Source: Mesorhizobium sangaii
GTDB lineage: Bacteria; Pseudomonadota; Alphaproteobacteria; Rhizobiales; Rhizobiaceae
Length of the DNA stretch: 64,000 bases
NCBI RefSeq assembly: GCF_014207355.1
Contig: NZ_JACHEF010000002.1
Span: forward strand, 868,001 to 932,000
Reading direction: 5' to 3'
This document shows positions 18,836 to 28,768 of the stretch, piece after piece (position 1 is the stretch's first letter; each line of letters opens with the position of its first letter). A program made the position numbers and the translations under genes. Below the pieces are notes generated by a model. It saw only the letters and a list, made by a program, of their open reading frames with translations, ran no database searches and had not been told where the DNA came from.

Positions 18836-18862
18836 GCAATTGTCTATCTCAAGGGCAATTGC
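18836..18862. promoter_or_regulatory. Candidate operator: GCAATTG inverted pair
   Basis: GCAATTG (18836-18842) and CAATTGC (18856-18862) form an inverted pair with 13 bases between, located 43-70 bases upstream of the SorC-type regulator start. CAATT motifs also occur twice upstream of smoE (16372 and 16390) with nearly the same spacing. Autoregulation by the SorC protein would explain this; the evidence is the motif alone. Confidence 0.3.
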
Positions 18863-19023
18863 TTGCAACCCTCGGCATACGCGGCGCGAAGATTTCCGCC
18901 TCCGACGAGGATTGCGCCGGACAAAGACCATCGGTTTCGGCTCCGACAGGCGGCACGTTCTGCGATCCCGAAGGTTTATCTCCCCGCGTAAACCCTTTAA
19001 GGGATCGCAAAAAGGAGCCTTGC

Positions 19024-19656
19024 ATGACGCCGAAAGCGGTTTTCTGGGATATGGACGGCACGCTGGTCGACAGCGAACCGCTGCACGAGGCCGCTTTGGT
19101 GGCGGCGATGCGCAATGTCGGCCTCGTCCCGCCGACCGACCTGCATGAGCGCGTGCTCGGAGTCGCCGCCTGGCCGGTCTATGAGATGATGCGCGACGAG
19201 TTCGGCCTGGACCTGCCCTTCGACGACTGGATCATCCGCAAATACGAACACTATCTGCCGCTGGTCGAGCGCTTGCAGCCGCGCCCCGGTGCGATCGAGA
19301 TCTTCAACGACTTGCGGGCAAGGGGCGTGGCGCAAGCCGTGGTGTCGAATTCGGACCGCATGATCGTCGACGCCAACCTTCGCATGGTCGGGCTGACCTA
19401 TCCCGGCATGAAGACGATCAGCCGCAACGATGTGCGCGAGGGCAAGCCGCACGCCGAACCCTTCCTGCGCGCCGCGTATCTCGCTGGCGTCGCTCCCGCG
19501 CAGGCGGTAGCGATCGACGACAGCTGGCCGGGCGCCATGGCGGGGCTGGCGGCAGGCATGAAGACGATCTTCTGGCCGGAAAAGCCGATGCAAGGACCGC
19601 CCGGAGCTATCGTCATCAACAGTGCCGAGGAATTGCGGAAAGAACTGGCTCTCTGA
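19024..19656 (+). CDS. HAD-superfamily hydrolase (beta-phosphoglucomutase-like)
   Basis: A 210-residue HAD phosphatase with motif I DMDGTLVDS (Asp 9 and 11), the motif III Lys in GKPHAEPF, and a motif IV variant IDDSWPGA. A cap domain of about 70 residues follows motif I. It resembles YniC/YcjU-type sugar-phosphate phosphatases. The ATG is preceded by AAGGAG. It is on the opposite strand from both neighbours and appears monocistronic. Confidence 0.82.
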   Translation: MTPKAVFWDMDGTLVDSEPLHEAALVAAMRNVGLVPPTDLHERVLGVAAWPVYEMMRDEFGLDLPFDDWIIRKYEHYLPLVERLQPRPGAIEIFNDLRARGVAQAVVSNSDRMIVDANLRMVGLTYPGMKTISRNDVREGKPHAEPFLRAAYLAGVAPAQAVAIDDSWPGAMAGLAAGMKTIFWPEKPMQGPPGAIVINSAEELRKELAL

Positions 19657-19675
19657 TCGAACTCACAAACGTCGG

Positions 19676-19853
19676 CGCCGCCACTCATCCGGCTGCCGCC
19701 ACCTTCTCCCCGTATAGTGACGGGGAGAAGGGACTTGCCGCACCTTGGTGCTCTTTCTTCAACGTTGATGATTGGCGAAACCGTCTGTGACAGCGACCTT
19801 TCTCCCCGTCACTATACGGGGAGAAATGCCCGGCAGGGCAATGAGGGGCGGCG
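19676..19853. repeat. Rhizobial intergenic palindromic element, inverted pair
   Basis: Two copies of one palindromic element lie head to head. The 26-base cores at 19704-19729 and 19800-19825 are reverse complements of each other, and each core is itself a near-palindrome (CTCCCCG...CGGGGAG). Flanking bases (about 19676-19703 and 19826-19853) are also related in inverted order. This resembles dispersed mosaic repeats common in Mesorhizobium intergenic DNA. Confidence 0.75.
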
Positions 19854-19909
19854 CGACGCTGAAAGTCCTTCTCACGACGAAACAGGCGCCAGCCAGGAAC
19901 CCGTGATGC

Positions 19910-20677
19910 TCAGTTCCGGTAGATCGGTTCCTGCTCGTCGAGGATCGCCTTCAACTCGCTGAGATGGCGCTCGGCCTGGCCGGGATAGTCGTCCATCTCG
20001 CTTGCAGTCTTCTCGGCAATCGCGTCGGAAAGCGTGCGCAGCGGGCGGCCTGTCCACAGCGCCTTGATGTAGGTCTCGGCGGCGCGCTCGAAATAGAACA
20101 TCCGGTTGAAGGCATCGGCGACCGTGTCGCCGATGACCAGCACGCCGTGATTGCCCATCACCATCACCTTGACCTTGGGATCGACGAGAAGCTGCGAGCA
20201 GCGTTCGCCCTCTTCCTCGAAGGCCAGCCCGCCATAATGGGCGTCGACGACATGGCGGTTGAAGAACATCGCCGAGTTCTGGTCGATCGGCGGCAGGCGA
20301 GAATCGGCGAGCGAGGCCAGCACCGTGGCGTGGATGGAATGCACATGCATGACGCAGCGCGCGTGTGCGACATTGCGATGGATCGCGCCGTGCAGCCCCC
20401 ATGCGGTCGGGTCGGGCGCGTTCGGGCCTGACAGTGTACCCGGATCGTTGGCGTCGATCATCAGCAGGTCGCTCGCCTTGATGCGCGAGAAATGCACCTG
20501 GTTGGGGTTCATCAGGAACTGCGTGCCGTCGTCGTTGACCGCCAGCGAGAAATGATTGGCCACCGCCTCGTGCATGTTAAGCCGCGCCGTCCAGCGGAAG
20601 GCACAGGCGAGATCGACGCGCTCCTCGTAGAAGGGCAGGTTGGTCAGCGTTTCCTTTTGCAGGCGGGCGATGCTCAT
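19910..20677 (-). CDS. Class II aldolase/adducin family protein
   Basis: A 255-residue protein with the class II aldolase zinc ligands HVH (H111, H113) and the later NHG (H177) motif. The catalytic Glu of FucA-type aldolases (PSSE motif) is replaced: the corresponding stretch is DPTAWGLH. That points to the broader adducin-like family, whose members include decarboxylases, dehydratases and proteins of unknown activity. The start at MSIARLQ was preferred; the longer frame has no family similarity. No pathway partner is adjacent. Confidence 0.8.
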   Translation of the reverse strand: MSIARLQKETLTNLPFYEERVDLACAFRWTARLNMHEAVANHFSLAVNDDGTQFLMNPNQVHFSRIKASDLLMIDANDPGTLSGPNAPDPTAWGLHGAIHRNVAHARCVMHVHSIHATVLASLADSRLPPIDQNSAMFFNRHVVDAHYGGLAFEEEGERCSQLLVDPKVKVMVMGNHGVLVIGDTVADAFNRMFYFERAAETYIKALWTGRPLRTLSDAIAEKTASEMDDYPGQAERHLSELKAILDEQEPIYRN

Positions 20678-20777
20678 CGAGGACACTCCGTGAAAGAGGC
20701 GAGAATGCAGCGACCGGCCCAGCCTCGCAACCGCTTTCGCTTGGTACAGCGACCGACGCCGGACGCCGATCTTCTTG

Positions 20778-21419
20778 CTATGTCGCCGTGCTGGCGGCGG
20801 CACCCGCCCGCAGGCCGCCATGCTCGACGATGAAGTCGATGACCTCCCGCAGTCCCTTGCCGCGCGACAGGTCGGTGAAGCCGAATGGCCGCTTGCCACG
20901 CATGCGGCTGGCGTCGCTCTCCATGACATCGAGATTGACGTTCACATAAGGCGCCAGATCGCTCTTGTTGATGACCAGGAAATCGGAGCGGGTGATCGCC
21001 GGCCCGCCCTTGCGCGGGATCTCCTCGCCCTGGCAGACCGAGATGACATAGAGCGTCAGGTCGGCGAGATCAGGCGAGAAGGTGGCGGCGAGGTTGTCGC
21101 CGCCGGATTCGATGAAGACGATGTCGAGATCGGGGAATTTCTTGTTCATCTCGGCGATCGCCTGCAGATTGATCGAGGCATCCTCGCGGATGGCGGTGTG
21201 CGGACAGCCACCGGTCTCGACACCCATGATGCGATCCTCCGGCAGCGCCTGCAGCCGGGCCAGCATCATGGCGTCTTCCTTGGTGTAGATGTCGTTGGTC
21301 ACCACGGCGATCGAGAATTCGTCGCGCAGCGCCTTGCACAGTTTTTCGGTCAGCGTCGTCTTGCCCGAACCGACCGGGCCGCCAATGCCGACGCGCAGCG
21401 GGCCATTTTTCTGTGTCAT
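20778..21419 (-). CDS. ureG: Urease accessory GTPase UreG
   Basis: A 213-residue SIMIBI-class GTPase that powers nickel delivery to urease. The P-loop [10 protein letters not shown] is at residues 13-22, the nickel-binding CPH motif at 72-74, and the NKSD guanine-specificity motif lies in the C-terminal half. The start is the ATG whose TGA overlap couples it to the DUF3995 gene; the longer frame covers that gene and is not real. It is the last gene of the urease cluster. Confidence 0.95.
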   Translation of the reverse strand: MTQKNGPLRVGIGGPVGSGKTTLTEKLCKALRDEFSIAVVTNDIYTKEDAMMLARLQALPEDRIMGVETGGCPHTAIREDASINLQAIAEMNKKFPDLDIVFIESGGDNLAATFSPDLADLTLYVISVCQGEEIPRKGGPAITRSDFLVINKSDLAPYVNVNLDVMESDASRMRGKRPFGFTDLSRGKGLREVIDFIVEHGGLRAGAAASTAT

Positions 21420-21856
21420 GCGGGGAACTCCGTGATGGCGAGGATGGCAAAGCCGAGCCCGATCAACAGGCACAGCGGCGAGTAATAGCGCAGGTCGAGC
21501 CGCGCGAAAGGCTGCTCCGGCGCCAGCCGCCGCCACCATGGCGTGAAGCCGGCAATGCCGCGACCCAGGAACACCAGTCCGATGAGCAGCGACGTGGCGG
21601 CGAGGCCTTCCCTGGGAAAGGGCGAGGCAAAGACGCCTTCCAGCGCCAGCGGCCACAGTGTCGCCAGGGCAAGGCATGCCGCAACCGCGAAACTGGCGAA
21701 CGGTGTCGGCATTTCATCGACGCCGCGAAAACCGACGACGGCGCGGGCGCATGAGGCCGCATCCTGGCCCGGCCAGATGCCGCCAATGCCCCAATAGACA
21801 TGCAGCGCCGTGATCAGCAGCAGGACGAAGGATAGTGCGAAGGCGAGAAAAATCAT
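21416..21856 (-). CDS. DUF3995 membrane protein within urease operon
   Basis: A 146-residue integral membrane protein with four predicted helices (about residues 2-24, 53-75, 82-104 and 121-142) and the DUF3995 feature [11 protein letters not shown] near the N-terminus. Its ATG overlaps the ureF stop by 4 bases and its TGA overlaps the ureG start by 4 bases. The function of the family is unknown to me. Its position between the two nickel chaperone genes suggests a role in urea, ammonia or nickel movement, which is inference only. Confidence 0.8.
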   Translation of the reverse strand: MIFLAFALSFVLLLITALHVYWGIGGIWPGQDAASCARAVVGFRGVDEMPTPFASFAVAACLALATLWPLALEGVFASPFPREGLAATSLLIGLVFLGRGIAGFTPWWRRLAPEQPFARLDLRYYSPLCLLIGLGFAILAITEFPA

Positions 21857-22524
21857 GAACGGAACAACCGCGAATACTGGGTTTCGTGCTTCATCGCCAT
21901 GATTTCGGAGACAAGGGCGCAGCCGCCGAGATCGTCCAACGTCGAGCGCGCGGCGCGGCCGGCGGTCGACAACGCCAGCGGTTCGAAGCCGGCAAGCAGT
22001 ACGGTGGCCTTGCTTTGGCCAACGATGCCGAGCCGGATCGCGGCCTGGACGAGGTTGGAGAAGAAGGCTTGCAGGAAGGCGGACAGCGCATCTTGAAGCG
22101 CAATTGAATGGCCGCCTGCGATCGCGCCGACGGCGACACAATAGCCGCATTCGGCCGGCAGGCGCTCCAGCACGGGGCTGGGCCAGGCCGCCGCCGCTTT
22201 CAGGAAGGCGGCGCCTTGCAGCATGGCCTCGGTGTGGCGCTCGCGCGAACCGGCGAGCGCCTCGGCAAGTGCCGCAATCTCGTCGAGATCACCGTTGTTG
22301 CGGGCGCGCCGCCAGCTCTCGGCAAACAGCACCGCATCGTTCCAGCCCGAGCCCATCTCGACCAGCGTTTCCAGCCACCCGGCGACGCTTTCCGCATCGG
22401 CGATCAGCCCGTCATGCACCGCGCGTTCGAGACCATGGCTGTAGGAAAAGCCGCCGACCGGAAAGGCCGGCGACAGCCACGCCATCAATCGCAAAAGCGC
22501 GATGTTGGAAGGCTGGTCACTCAT
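21853..22524 (-). CDS. ureF: Urease accessory protein UreF
   Basis: A 223-residue, mostly helical protein that, with UreD/UreH, docks on apo-urease and gates nickel insertion by UreG. Recognisable stretches are [17 protein letters not shown] near the N-terminus and the C-terminal SMKHETQ-like ending ([15 protein letters not shown]). The start MSDQPSN was taken; the longer frame is the antisense of the His-repeat region. It overlaps ureE by 8 bases. Confidence 0.93.
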   Translation of the reverse strand: MSDQPSNIALLRLMAWLSPAFPVGGFSYSHGLERAVHDGLIADAESVAGWLETLVEMGSGWNDAVLFAESWRRARNNGDLDEIAALAEALAGSRERHTEAMLQGAAFLKAAAAWPSPVLERLPAECGYCVAVGAIAGGHSIALQDALSAFLQAFFSNLVQAAIRLGIVGQSKATVLLAGFEPLALSTAGRAARSTLDDLGGCALVSEIMAMKHETQYSRLFRS

Positions 22525-23122
22525 GATCGTGGTGGTGGCCGGCGTGGGAATGCGAATGGGAATGGGATTCGCTGTGCGAGTGGGAATGCGCTTCACCATG
22601 GCTGTGCGCGTGCGCCTCGGCGTGCGCATGGCCGTGATCATGGCTGTGCCCACCGTGGCCGGAATAGGCGCCGCGCACCGGCTTGAACGGCTCGGAGACG
22701 TCGGTCACCGTGGCGCCCAGCCCCTCCAGCATCGCCTTGATGACATGGTCGCGCAGGATGAGGATGCGCCCGGCCTCGATGCTTGCGGCGAGATGGCGGT
22801 TGCCGATGTGCCAGGCGAGCTCGGCCAGATGCACACCGTCGCGAGCGCGGATGTCGTAGACATCCTCCGGTGCCGCGATGATCTCGATGTGGCGGCCATC
22901 CTCCAGCACCAGCCGGTCGCCATCGTTCAGGGCGACCGGCTCGGGCAGGTCGACCAGCACCTTGCTGCCGTCGGCAAGTTCGATCGCCCGGCGGCGCAGA
23001 TGCCGCTCGTCATGGGCGAGAACGGCACGGCCGGATGGTGCCGTGGTCCCGGCATTGCCGGCGGTCAACACCGAGACGGCGCGGGGAAATTTGGTGAAGT
23101 CGGTGCGGATATCGAGCTTCAT
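22517..23122 (-). CDS. ureE: Urease accessory nickel carrier UreE with long His-rich tail
   Basis: A 201-residue metallochaperone that carries nickel to the UreDFG complex. Residues 1-75 are the peptide-binding domain, about 76-150 the metal-binding domain with conserved HIGNRH (H105, H110). Residues 156-200 are a low-complexity tail with 20 histidines, suitable for nickel storage as in Klebsiella UreE but longer. The tail's last codons overlap the start of ureF. Confidence 0.93.
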   Translation of the reverse strand: MKLDIRTDFTKFPRAVSVLTAGNAGTTAPSGRAVLAHDERHLRRRAIELADGSKVLVDLPEPVALNDGDRLVLEDGRHIEIIAAPEDVYDIRARDGVHLAELAWHIGNRHLAASIEAGRILILRDHVIKAMLEGLGATVTDVSEPFKPVRGAYSGHGGHSHDHGHAHAEAHAHSHGEAHSHSHSESHSHSHSHAGHHHDHE

Positions 23123-23191
23123 TCCATGGATCCCCCAATAGAGTGCCGCGCGTCCTCTGGACGCGCAAAGGACGCTCTAACATTTTTGAAT

Positions 23192-23827
23192 CTATGCATC
23201 GTGCTTTCCGAAAATCGATTCCGATTTTCGGGCCGATGCATTGGCCTGCGCCCTTGCACGGGCGGGCCGCGTCAGCACGCGGTCGAAATAGGCGTTGACG
23301 CGCTCGGACTCGATTGGGAACCGCCCGGCGCGGGCCCAGCCGCCCATATCGCCGAGCAGTACGTCGACGGCCGAAAACCGGTTGCCCAGTGCGAACGGTC
23401 TGTCGCCCAATCGCCCATCCAGCGCCTTGAGCTCGGAGGCGAAGTCGTAAGCCGCCGCGGGGCCGACATCGACCCGCACCTCCTTCGGCAGCAGGAAGCG
23501 ATGGCGCAGCTTGTTCCACAACGGCGCTTCAAACTCGCTCTGGGCAAAATGCATCCAGGAATCCATCTCGGCACGCCCGGCCACGCCCGGACTGGCGCCC
23601 ATGCCCTTGTCCGCGTGCTTGTCGGCGAGATAGACGCAGATCGCCGCCGAATCCGTCACCGTCAGCTCGCCGTCGATCAGGATCGGCACCTTGCCCGACG
23701 GGTTGAGCGCATAGGCTTCCGGTGAGCGCAGCTTGACCTCGACGAATTCATAGGGCTGCCCGAGTTCCTCGAGCATCCAAAGAACGCGGCTGACCCGGGA
23801 TCCACGCGATCCGACGGCCTTGTACAT
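23192..23827 (-). CDS. Glutathione S-transferase family protein
   Basis: A 211-residue protein with the thioredoxin-like GST N-terminal domain: MYKAVGSRGSRVSRVLWMLEEL, the cis-Pro region GKVPIL and the glutathione-contact TDSAAICVYLAD. An all-helical C-terminal domain follows. The start MYKAV fits the family; the longer frame adds unrelated residues. The last 11 or so residues (KSESIFGKHDA) are encoded by a dispersed palindromic repeat. It lies between ureE and a membrane protein gene in the urease cluster; a role in urea metabolism is not evident. Confidence 0.83.
   Translation of the reverse strand: MYKAVGSRGSRVSRVLWMLEELGQPYEFVEVKLRSPEAYALNPSGKVPILIDGELTVTDSAAICVYLADKHADKGMGASPGVAGRAEMDSWMHFAQSEFEAPLWNKLRHRFLLPKEVRVDVGPAAAYDFASELKALDGRLGDRPFALGNRFSAVDVLLGDMGGWARAGRFPIESERVNAYFDRVLTRPARARAQANASARKSESIFGKHDA
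23208..23231. repeat. Palindromic repeat forming the 3' end of the GST gene
   Basis: CCGAAAATCG (23208-23217) and CGATTTTCGG (23222-23231) form a perfect 10-bp stem with a 4-base loop. It lies within the last codons of the GST gene. The flanks GCATCG (about 23197) and CGATGC (about 23234) extend the symmetry. A similar element is familiar from Mesorhizobium intergenic regions. Confidence 0.65.
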
Positions 23828-23897
23828 GCGCAAACCTGCCTTTCCCGAGCAGCTTAGATGATCCCGAACGCCATCCCAATGGGCACCTGTCAAAGTG

Positions 23898-23940
23898 CTA
23901 CAGCGTCCTTTGCGCGTCGGAACGACGCGCGGCGCTGTAG
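23898..23940. repeat. Palindromic repeat element
   Basis: Outer arms CTACAGCG (23898-23905) and CGCTGTAG (23933-23940) enclose an inner stem GCGCGTC (23912-23918)/GACGCGC (23924-23930). A related, partial copy with CGCGCGTCC and GGACGCGC lies at about 23150-23168. It directly follows the stop of the 23942-24535 gene and may act as a transcript-end hairpin. Confidence 0.65.
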
Positions 23941-23941
23941 T

Positions 23942-24535
23942 TCAGACAATCGTGTCGAAGAGCCGCAGGATGAACGATATCTGATAGACGAGTGCGGCCG
24001 CGACGAAGGCGATGTGGAAGCGGCGGTCGCGCACCAGGATCGCGCCAATGCACAGCGCGACGAAGACCGGCGTGCGGAACAGATATTCGTTGCCGAAGCG
24101 CGCAAAATGCTCCGGGCCCTTGAGCAGCGTGTCGACCACGTCGAGCAGATAGGTCGTCGCCAGCAGGCCGAAGAACCAGGCCCGGCGCGAATAGAAGAAA
24201 TCCTCGTAGCTGGTGTAGTCCAGCATCGAATCCGGAAACAAAAGTGCGCAGAGCAGGAACAGCGTGATGGCGTAGAAGATGATGAACAGGTACTTGCCGA
24301 AGGTCCAGGTCTCGATGGCGTAGAGACCGAACTCCCACCACCAGAAATGCACCAGCATCAGGAGCACCGAGGCGACCCAGGCCAGATGCACGGGATAGAG
24401 CCGGTACTGACCGGGATGCTGGACGATGCGCGCCACCCCCGACAGCAGGCGGGCGACGCCAAGCCCGATCACCATGCCCATGACGATGCGGATATGCGGA
24501 AAGATGTCGTGGGCGGAAGCGATTTCGGTGGCCAT
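23942..24535 (-). CDS. Conserved multi-pass membrane protein of unknown function
   Basis: A 197-residue protein with five or six hydrophobic helices (about residues 14-35, 50-70, 80-100, 118-136, 151-168 and 172-188) and few charged residues within them. An aromatic stretch HFWWWEFGLYAIETW lies between helices 2 and 3. I do not recognise the family. It lies 99 bases downstream of ureC on the same strand, so it may be cotranscribed with the urease genes; its orientation in the membrane and activity are unknown. Confidence 0.7.
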   Translation of the reverse strand: MATEIASAHDIFPHIRIVMGMVIGLGVARLLSGVARIVQHPGQYRLYPVHLAWVASVLLMLVHFWWWEFGLYAIETWTFGKYLFIIFYAITLFLLCALLFPDSMLDYTSYEDFFYSRRAWFFGLLATTYLLDVVDTLLKGPEHFARFGNEYLFRTPVFVALCIGAILVRDRRFHIAFVAAALVYQISFILRLFDTIV

Positions 24536-24634
24536 GCTTGATTACAACGGAGCTGTTTGTCGGCCGCATATTGCTGCGTGCCACCAGGGGCCGCAACGGA
24601 TATTGCACCGGTCGGCTCGCTAGCCAATTCCGCA

Positions 24635-26347
<1,713 letters not shown>

Positions 26348-26529
26348 CAGCGATTGCTCCCGAAATGTGGTTTGCCGAAATGTGATTTGATTGAAGCGCG
26401 GCTGCACATTGTCGCCATCCAATGGTCACGCAATGACCCGCTGGCCGACACCTTCTGATCCGATTTGACGGTTGAGGTTAGGGCGTAACCCCAAACCGAC
26501 CGTTTGCCAAATCGATGGAAGGAAAATCC

Positions 26530-26913
26530 ATGCGCAAGACGATATTGATTGCCGCCGCCGCCACGCTGATGATGGCGGGCGCCGCCAGTGCCCAGCAGCA
26601 ACCCGGGCAACAGCCCGCTCCGGCGCCGACTACGCCTGCCCCGGCCGCGCCCAAGGCTCAGCCGGCCGCGCCGACGATCCAGAGCGTCAACATCGTCGAC
26701 ATCACGCAGCTGCCGAAGGACACCCAGACGCAGGTCAACCAGGTGATCGCCCAGCGTGGCGACGCCGGCCTGCAGAAATTGCGCAGCTCGATCGATGCCA
26801 CGCCCCAGGTGAAGTCCGCGCTCGAAGCCAAGGGGCTTAGCTCGGCGCAGGTCGTCGCCGCCAGCATGCAGCCCAATGGCGCGCTGACCCTGATCACCAA
26901 GAAGGCGAGCTGA
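26530..26913 (+). CDS. Small secreted Ala/Pro/Gln-rich protein, unknown function
   Basis: A 127-residue protein with a clear signal peptide (MRKTILIAAAATLMMAG, cleavage after ASA at residue 21), then a low-complexity Gln/Pro/Ala linker up to about residue 50, then a compact alpha/beta-looking domain ending in LITKKAS. No family recognised. It and the next gene run opposite to the urease genes and separate ureB from ureC. The ATG is preceded by AGGAAAA. Confidence 0.7.
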   Translation: MRKTILIAAAATLMMAGAASAQQQPGQQPAPAPTTPAPAAPKAQPAAPTIQSVNIVDITQLPKDTQTQVNQVIAQRGDAGLQKLRSSIDATPQVKSALEAKGLSSAQVVAASMQPNGALTLITKKAS

Positions 26914-26924
26914 TGATGCAGCGC

Positions 26925-26947
26925 GGCGGGCCGGCGTCCGGCCCGCC
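26925..26947 (+). repeat. GC-rich hairpin after the secreted-protein gene
   Basis: A perfect 10-bp stem GGCGGGCCGG (26925-26934) / CCGGCCCGCC (26938-26947) with a 3-base loop starts 11 bases after the stop codon. No T-run follows, so it is more likely a 3'-end stabilising hairpin or a factor-dependent terminator element than an intrinsic terminator. Confidence 0.5.
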
Positions 26948-27027
26948 GGCTGCAGAAGGAAAGGAACCTTGGCAGGGCTGGATCCGTTTCGCCTTTTGAG
27001 TGTCGAAACAAGTCGCGAAAGTGAGCG

Positions 27028-27522
27028 ATGACCGTCACCATCTTGCCCGACGCCCGATGGCTGCATGCCATTGCAGCGACTGCGTTTCTGTCGGTGAGCC
27101 TCCCCGACGCCGCGCTGAAAGCGCAGGGACTGGAAAGCCCGGAGACCGTCAACCGTATCGTCGGCTCGGAAGTCAAACAGGAAGAGGCCAATGCCACCGC
27201 CGAAGCCCGCAACGTCAACACGGCGATCGACCGGACGCGGGAAAACATCGGCACGGTGCGCAAGACGTCCAAGCTCGACAAGGTCGAGATCGTGCTCCTC
27301 ACCGACGCGGCGCGCAGCGAAGGCGGCCCACCGCCGGTGATCCAGAGCAAGGTCAAACAGCATCAGGACGACATTGCCGAGCTGCGCAGGGAGATCGAGG
27401 GCAACGCGCTGCTGTACAACGCCATCGAGTCGCGGCGCGTGCTTGCGCAGGATGTCCTCGCCGTCGAATTCGACGATCCTGGAAAGATCGTCATCTACGC
27501 TGCCGCCAAGCCGTCGGACTGA
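27028..27522 (+). CDS. Hypothetical exported protein
   Basis: A 164-residue protein. Residues about 10-30 are hydrophobic and could be a signal peptide or anchor; the rest is rich in Glu, Asp, Lys and Arg with helix-forming stretches such as EVKQEEANATAEARNVNTAI, suggesting a helical or coiled-coil periplasmic protein. No family is recognised. It lies on the plus strand after the small secreted protein and converges with ureB. The two may form a pair, since both lie inside the urease cluster on the opposite strand. Confidence 0.55.
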   Translation: MTVTILPDARWLHAIAATAFLSVSLPDAALKAQGLESPETVNRIVGSEVKQEEANATAEARNVNTAIDRTRENIGTVRKTSKLDKVEIVLLTDAARSEGGPPPVIQSKVKQHQDDIAELRREIEGNALLYNAIESRRVLAQDVLAVEFDDPGKIVIYAAAKPSD

Positions 27523-27572
27523 GTGGAAATCGCCAATTATTCTTGGCCGACATGCATGAGACGCCATCGATC

Positions 27573-27878
27573 TCACAGCCTGCCCATCACCTTCTGCTGA
27601 AATCCGTAGACCTCACGCTTGCCGCCAAGCGGCACCAGCGTCACGTCGCGCTCCTGGCCAGGCTCGAAGCGCATGGCCGTGCCGGCGGCGATGTCGAGGC
27701 GCATGCCGCGCGCCCGGTCGCGGTCGAATCTCAGCCCCTCATTGGTCTCGAAGAAATGGTAGTGGCTGCCGACCTGGATCGGCCGGTCGCCGCTGTTGGC
27801 CACTTTCAGGGTGACAGTGGGCAGCCCCTTGTTCAGTTCGATGTCGCCGTCCTTGGTGATGATTTCGCCCGGGATCAT
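27573..27878 (-). CDS. ureB: Urease subunit beta
   Basis: A 101-residue structural subunit, normal length, starting MIPGEI and containing the family hallmarks [17 protein letters not shown] and [15 protein letters not shown]. It forms the trimer-of-heterotrimers with UreA and UreC in the cytoplasm. It starts six bases after the hupE stop. Its 3' neighbours on the other strand separate it from ureC. Confidence 0.96.
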   Translation of the reverse strand: MIPGEIITKDGDIELNKGLPTVTLKVANSGDRPIQVGSHYHFFETNEGLRFDRDRARGMRLDIAAGTAMRFEPGQERDVTLVPLGGKREVYGFQQKVMGRL

Positions 27879-27884
27879 CGTGCC

Positions 27885-28472
27885 TCACAACACGCCGAAG
27901 ACGAGGCCGACACCGACCGCCGCGCAGGCCGCGCCGGCGGCGCGGGCCAGGCCACGGAACCTGACGCCAAGGCCGAGCCCGGCAGCGATGCCGGTGGCAT
28001 GCAGCAGCACTGTCGCGATGGCAAAGCCGGCCATATATTCCAGCCCGCCGGCATTTTCCGGCACCTCGGTGCCGTGCGCGTGGCCGTGGAACAGCGCGAA
28101 CAGGCCGATGATGGCGACGCCGGCCGAGACCGGCAGATCGACTGCCAGCGCCACCAGCAGCCCGAGCGCCACGACCGACGCCAATATGCCGGGTTCGACG
28201 AACGGCAGCGGCATATGCAGCATGCCGAGCCCGCCGCCGACCAGCATCACGCCGACAAAAGCCGCCGGCCAGGCCCAGACTGCCTTGCCGCCCTTGAGCG
28301 CCGCCCACAGGCCAACTGCGATCATCACCGTCATGTGATCGAGGCCGGAGAGCGGGTGCATGAAGCCGGCCATGAAGGAGGAGGTCGTGCCGATGCCGAC
28401 ATGGGCATAGGCCGGCATGACTGCTGCCAAGAGCAGGATCGCCGACAGGCACAGGCGTTTGGCGGACATCAT
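27885..28472 (-). CDS. HupE/UreJ family membrane protein (probable nickel or urea-linked transporter)
   Basis: A 195-residue membrane protein with an N-terminal signal peptide (cleavage after AYA, residue 23), then HVGIGTTSSFMAGFMHPLSGLDH, the HupE/UreJ signature with conserved His residues, and several hydrophobic helices. HupE/UreJ proteins take up Ni2+ across the outer or inner membrane and occur in hydrogenase and urease operons. The gene lies six bases before ureB. Two start codons in tandem (ATGATG) are possible. Confidence 0.88.
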   Translation of the reverse strand: MMSAKRLCLSAILLLAAVMPAYAHVGIGTTSSFMAGFMHPLSGLDHMTVMIAVGLWAALKGGKAVWAWPAAFVGVMLVGGGLGMLHMPLPFVEPGILASVVALGLLVALAVDLPVSAGVAIIGLFALFHGHAHGTEVPENAGGLEYMAGFAIATVLLHATGIAAGLGLGVRFRGLARAAGAACAAVGVGLVFGVL

Positions 28473-28502
28473 TCTATTTGCCTTTCGTTTGCGAGGTGGT
28501 GG

Positions 28503-28757
28503 TCACGCGGCCTTGCGGGACCCGCACCCTTCAGCTTTGAGAACGCGCTTGGTCGAAGCGGGATATTTCTTCAGCATCGCCGGCGGGCGGATCGGCCGCG
28601 CCGAAAAATTGCCGCCGCAATTGGGGCAGGTGCCGCCCAAGATGTGTTCCACGCAGTCGGCGCAAAAGGTGCACTCGAAGGTGCAGATCAGCGCGTCCGC
28701 GGCCTCCGGCGGCAGGTCCTTGTCACAGCATTCGCAATTGGGACGCAGCTCAAGCAT
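28503..28757 (-). CDS. DUF1272 cysteine-rich small protein
   Basis: An 84-residue protein with nine cysteines in the first 50 residues (8, 10, 11, 25, 29, 32, 35, 44, 47), arranged as CECC, CTFECTFCADC and CPNC, followed by a basic tail. This is the DUF1272 pattern, a predicted zinc-binding domain. Function unknown. It sits between ureA and hupE on the same strand with short gaps, so it is expressed with the urease genes. Confidence 0.85.
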   Translation of the reverse strand: MLELRPNCECCDKDLPPEAADALICTFECTFCADCVEHILGGTCPNCGGNFSARPIRPPAMLKKYPASTKRVLKAEGCGSRKAA

Positions 28758-28768
28758 CTTTTCTCACC

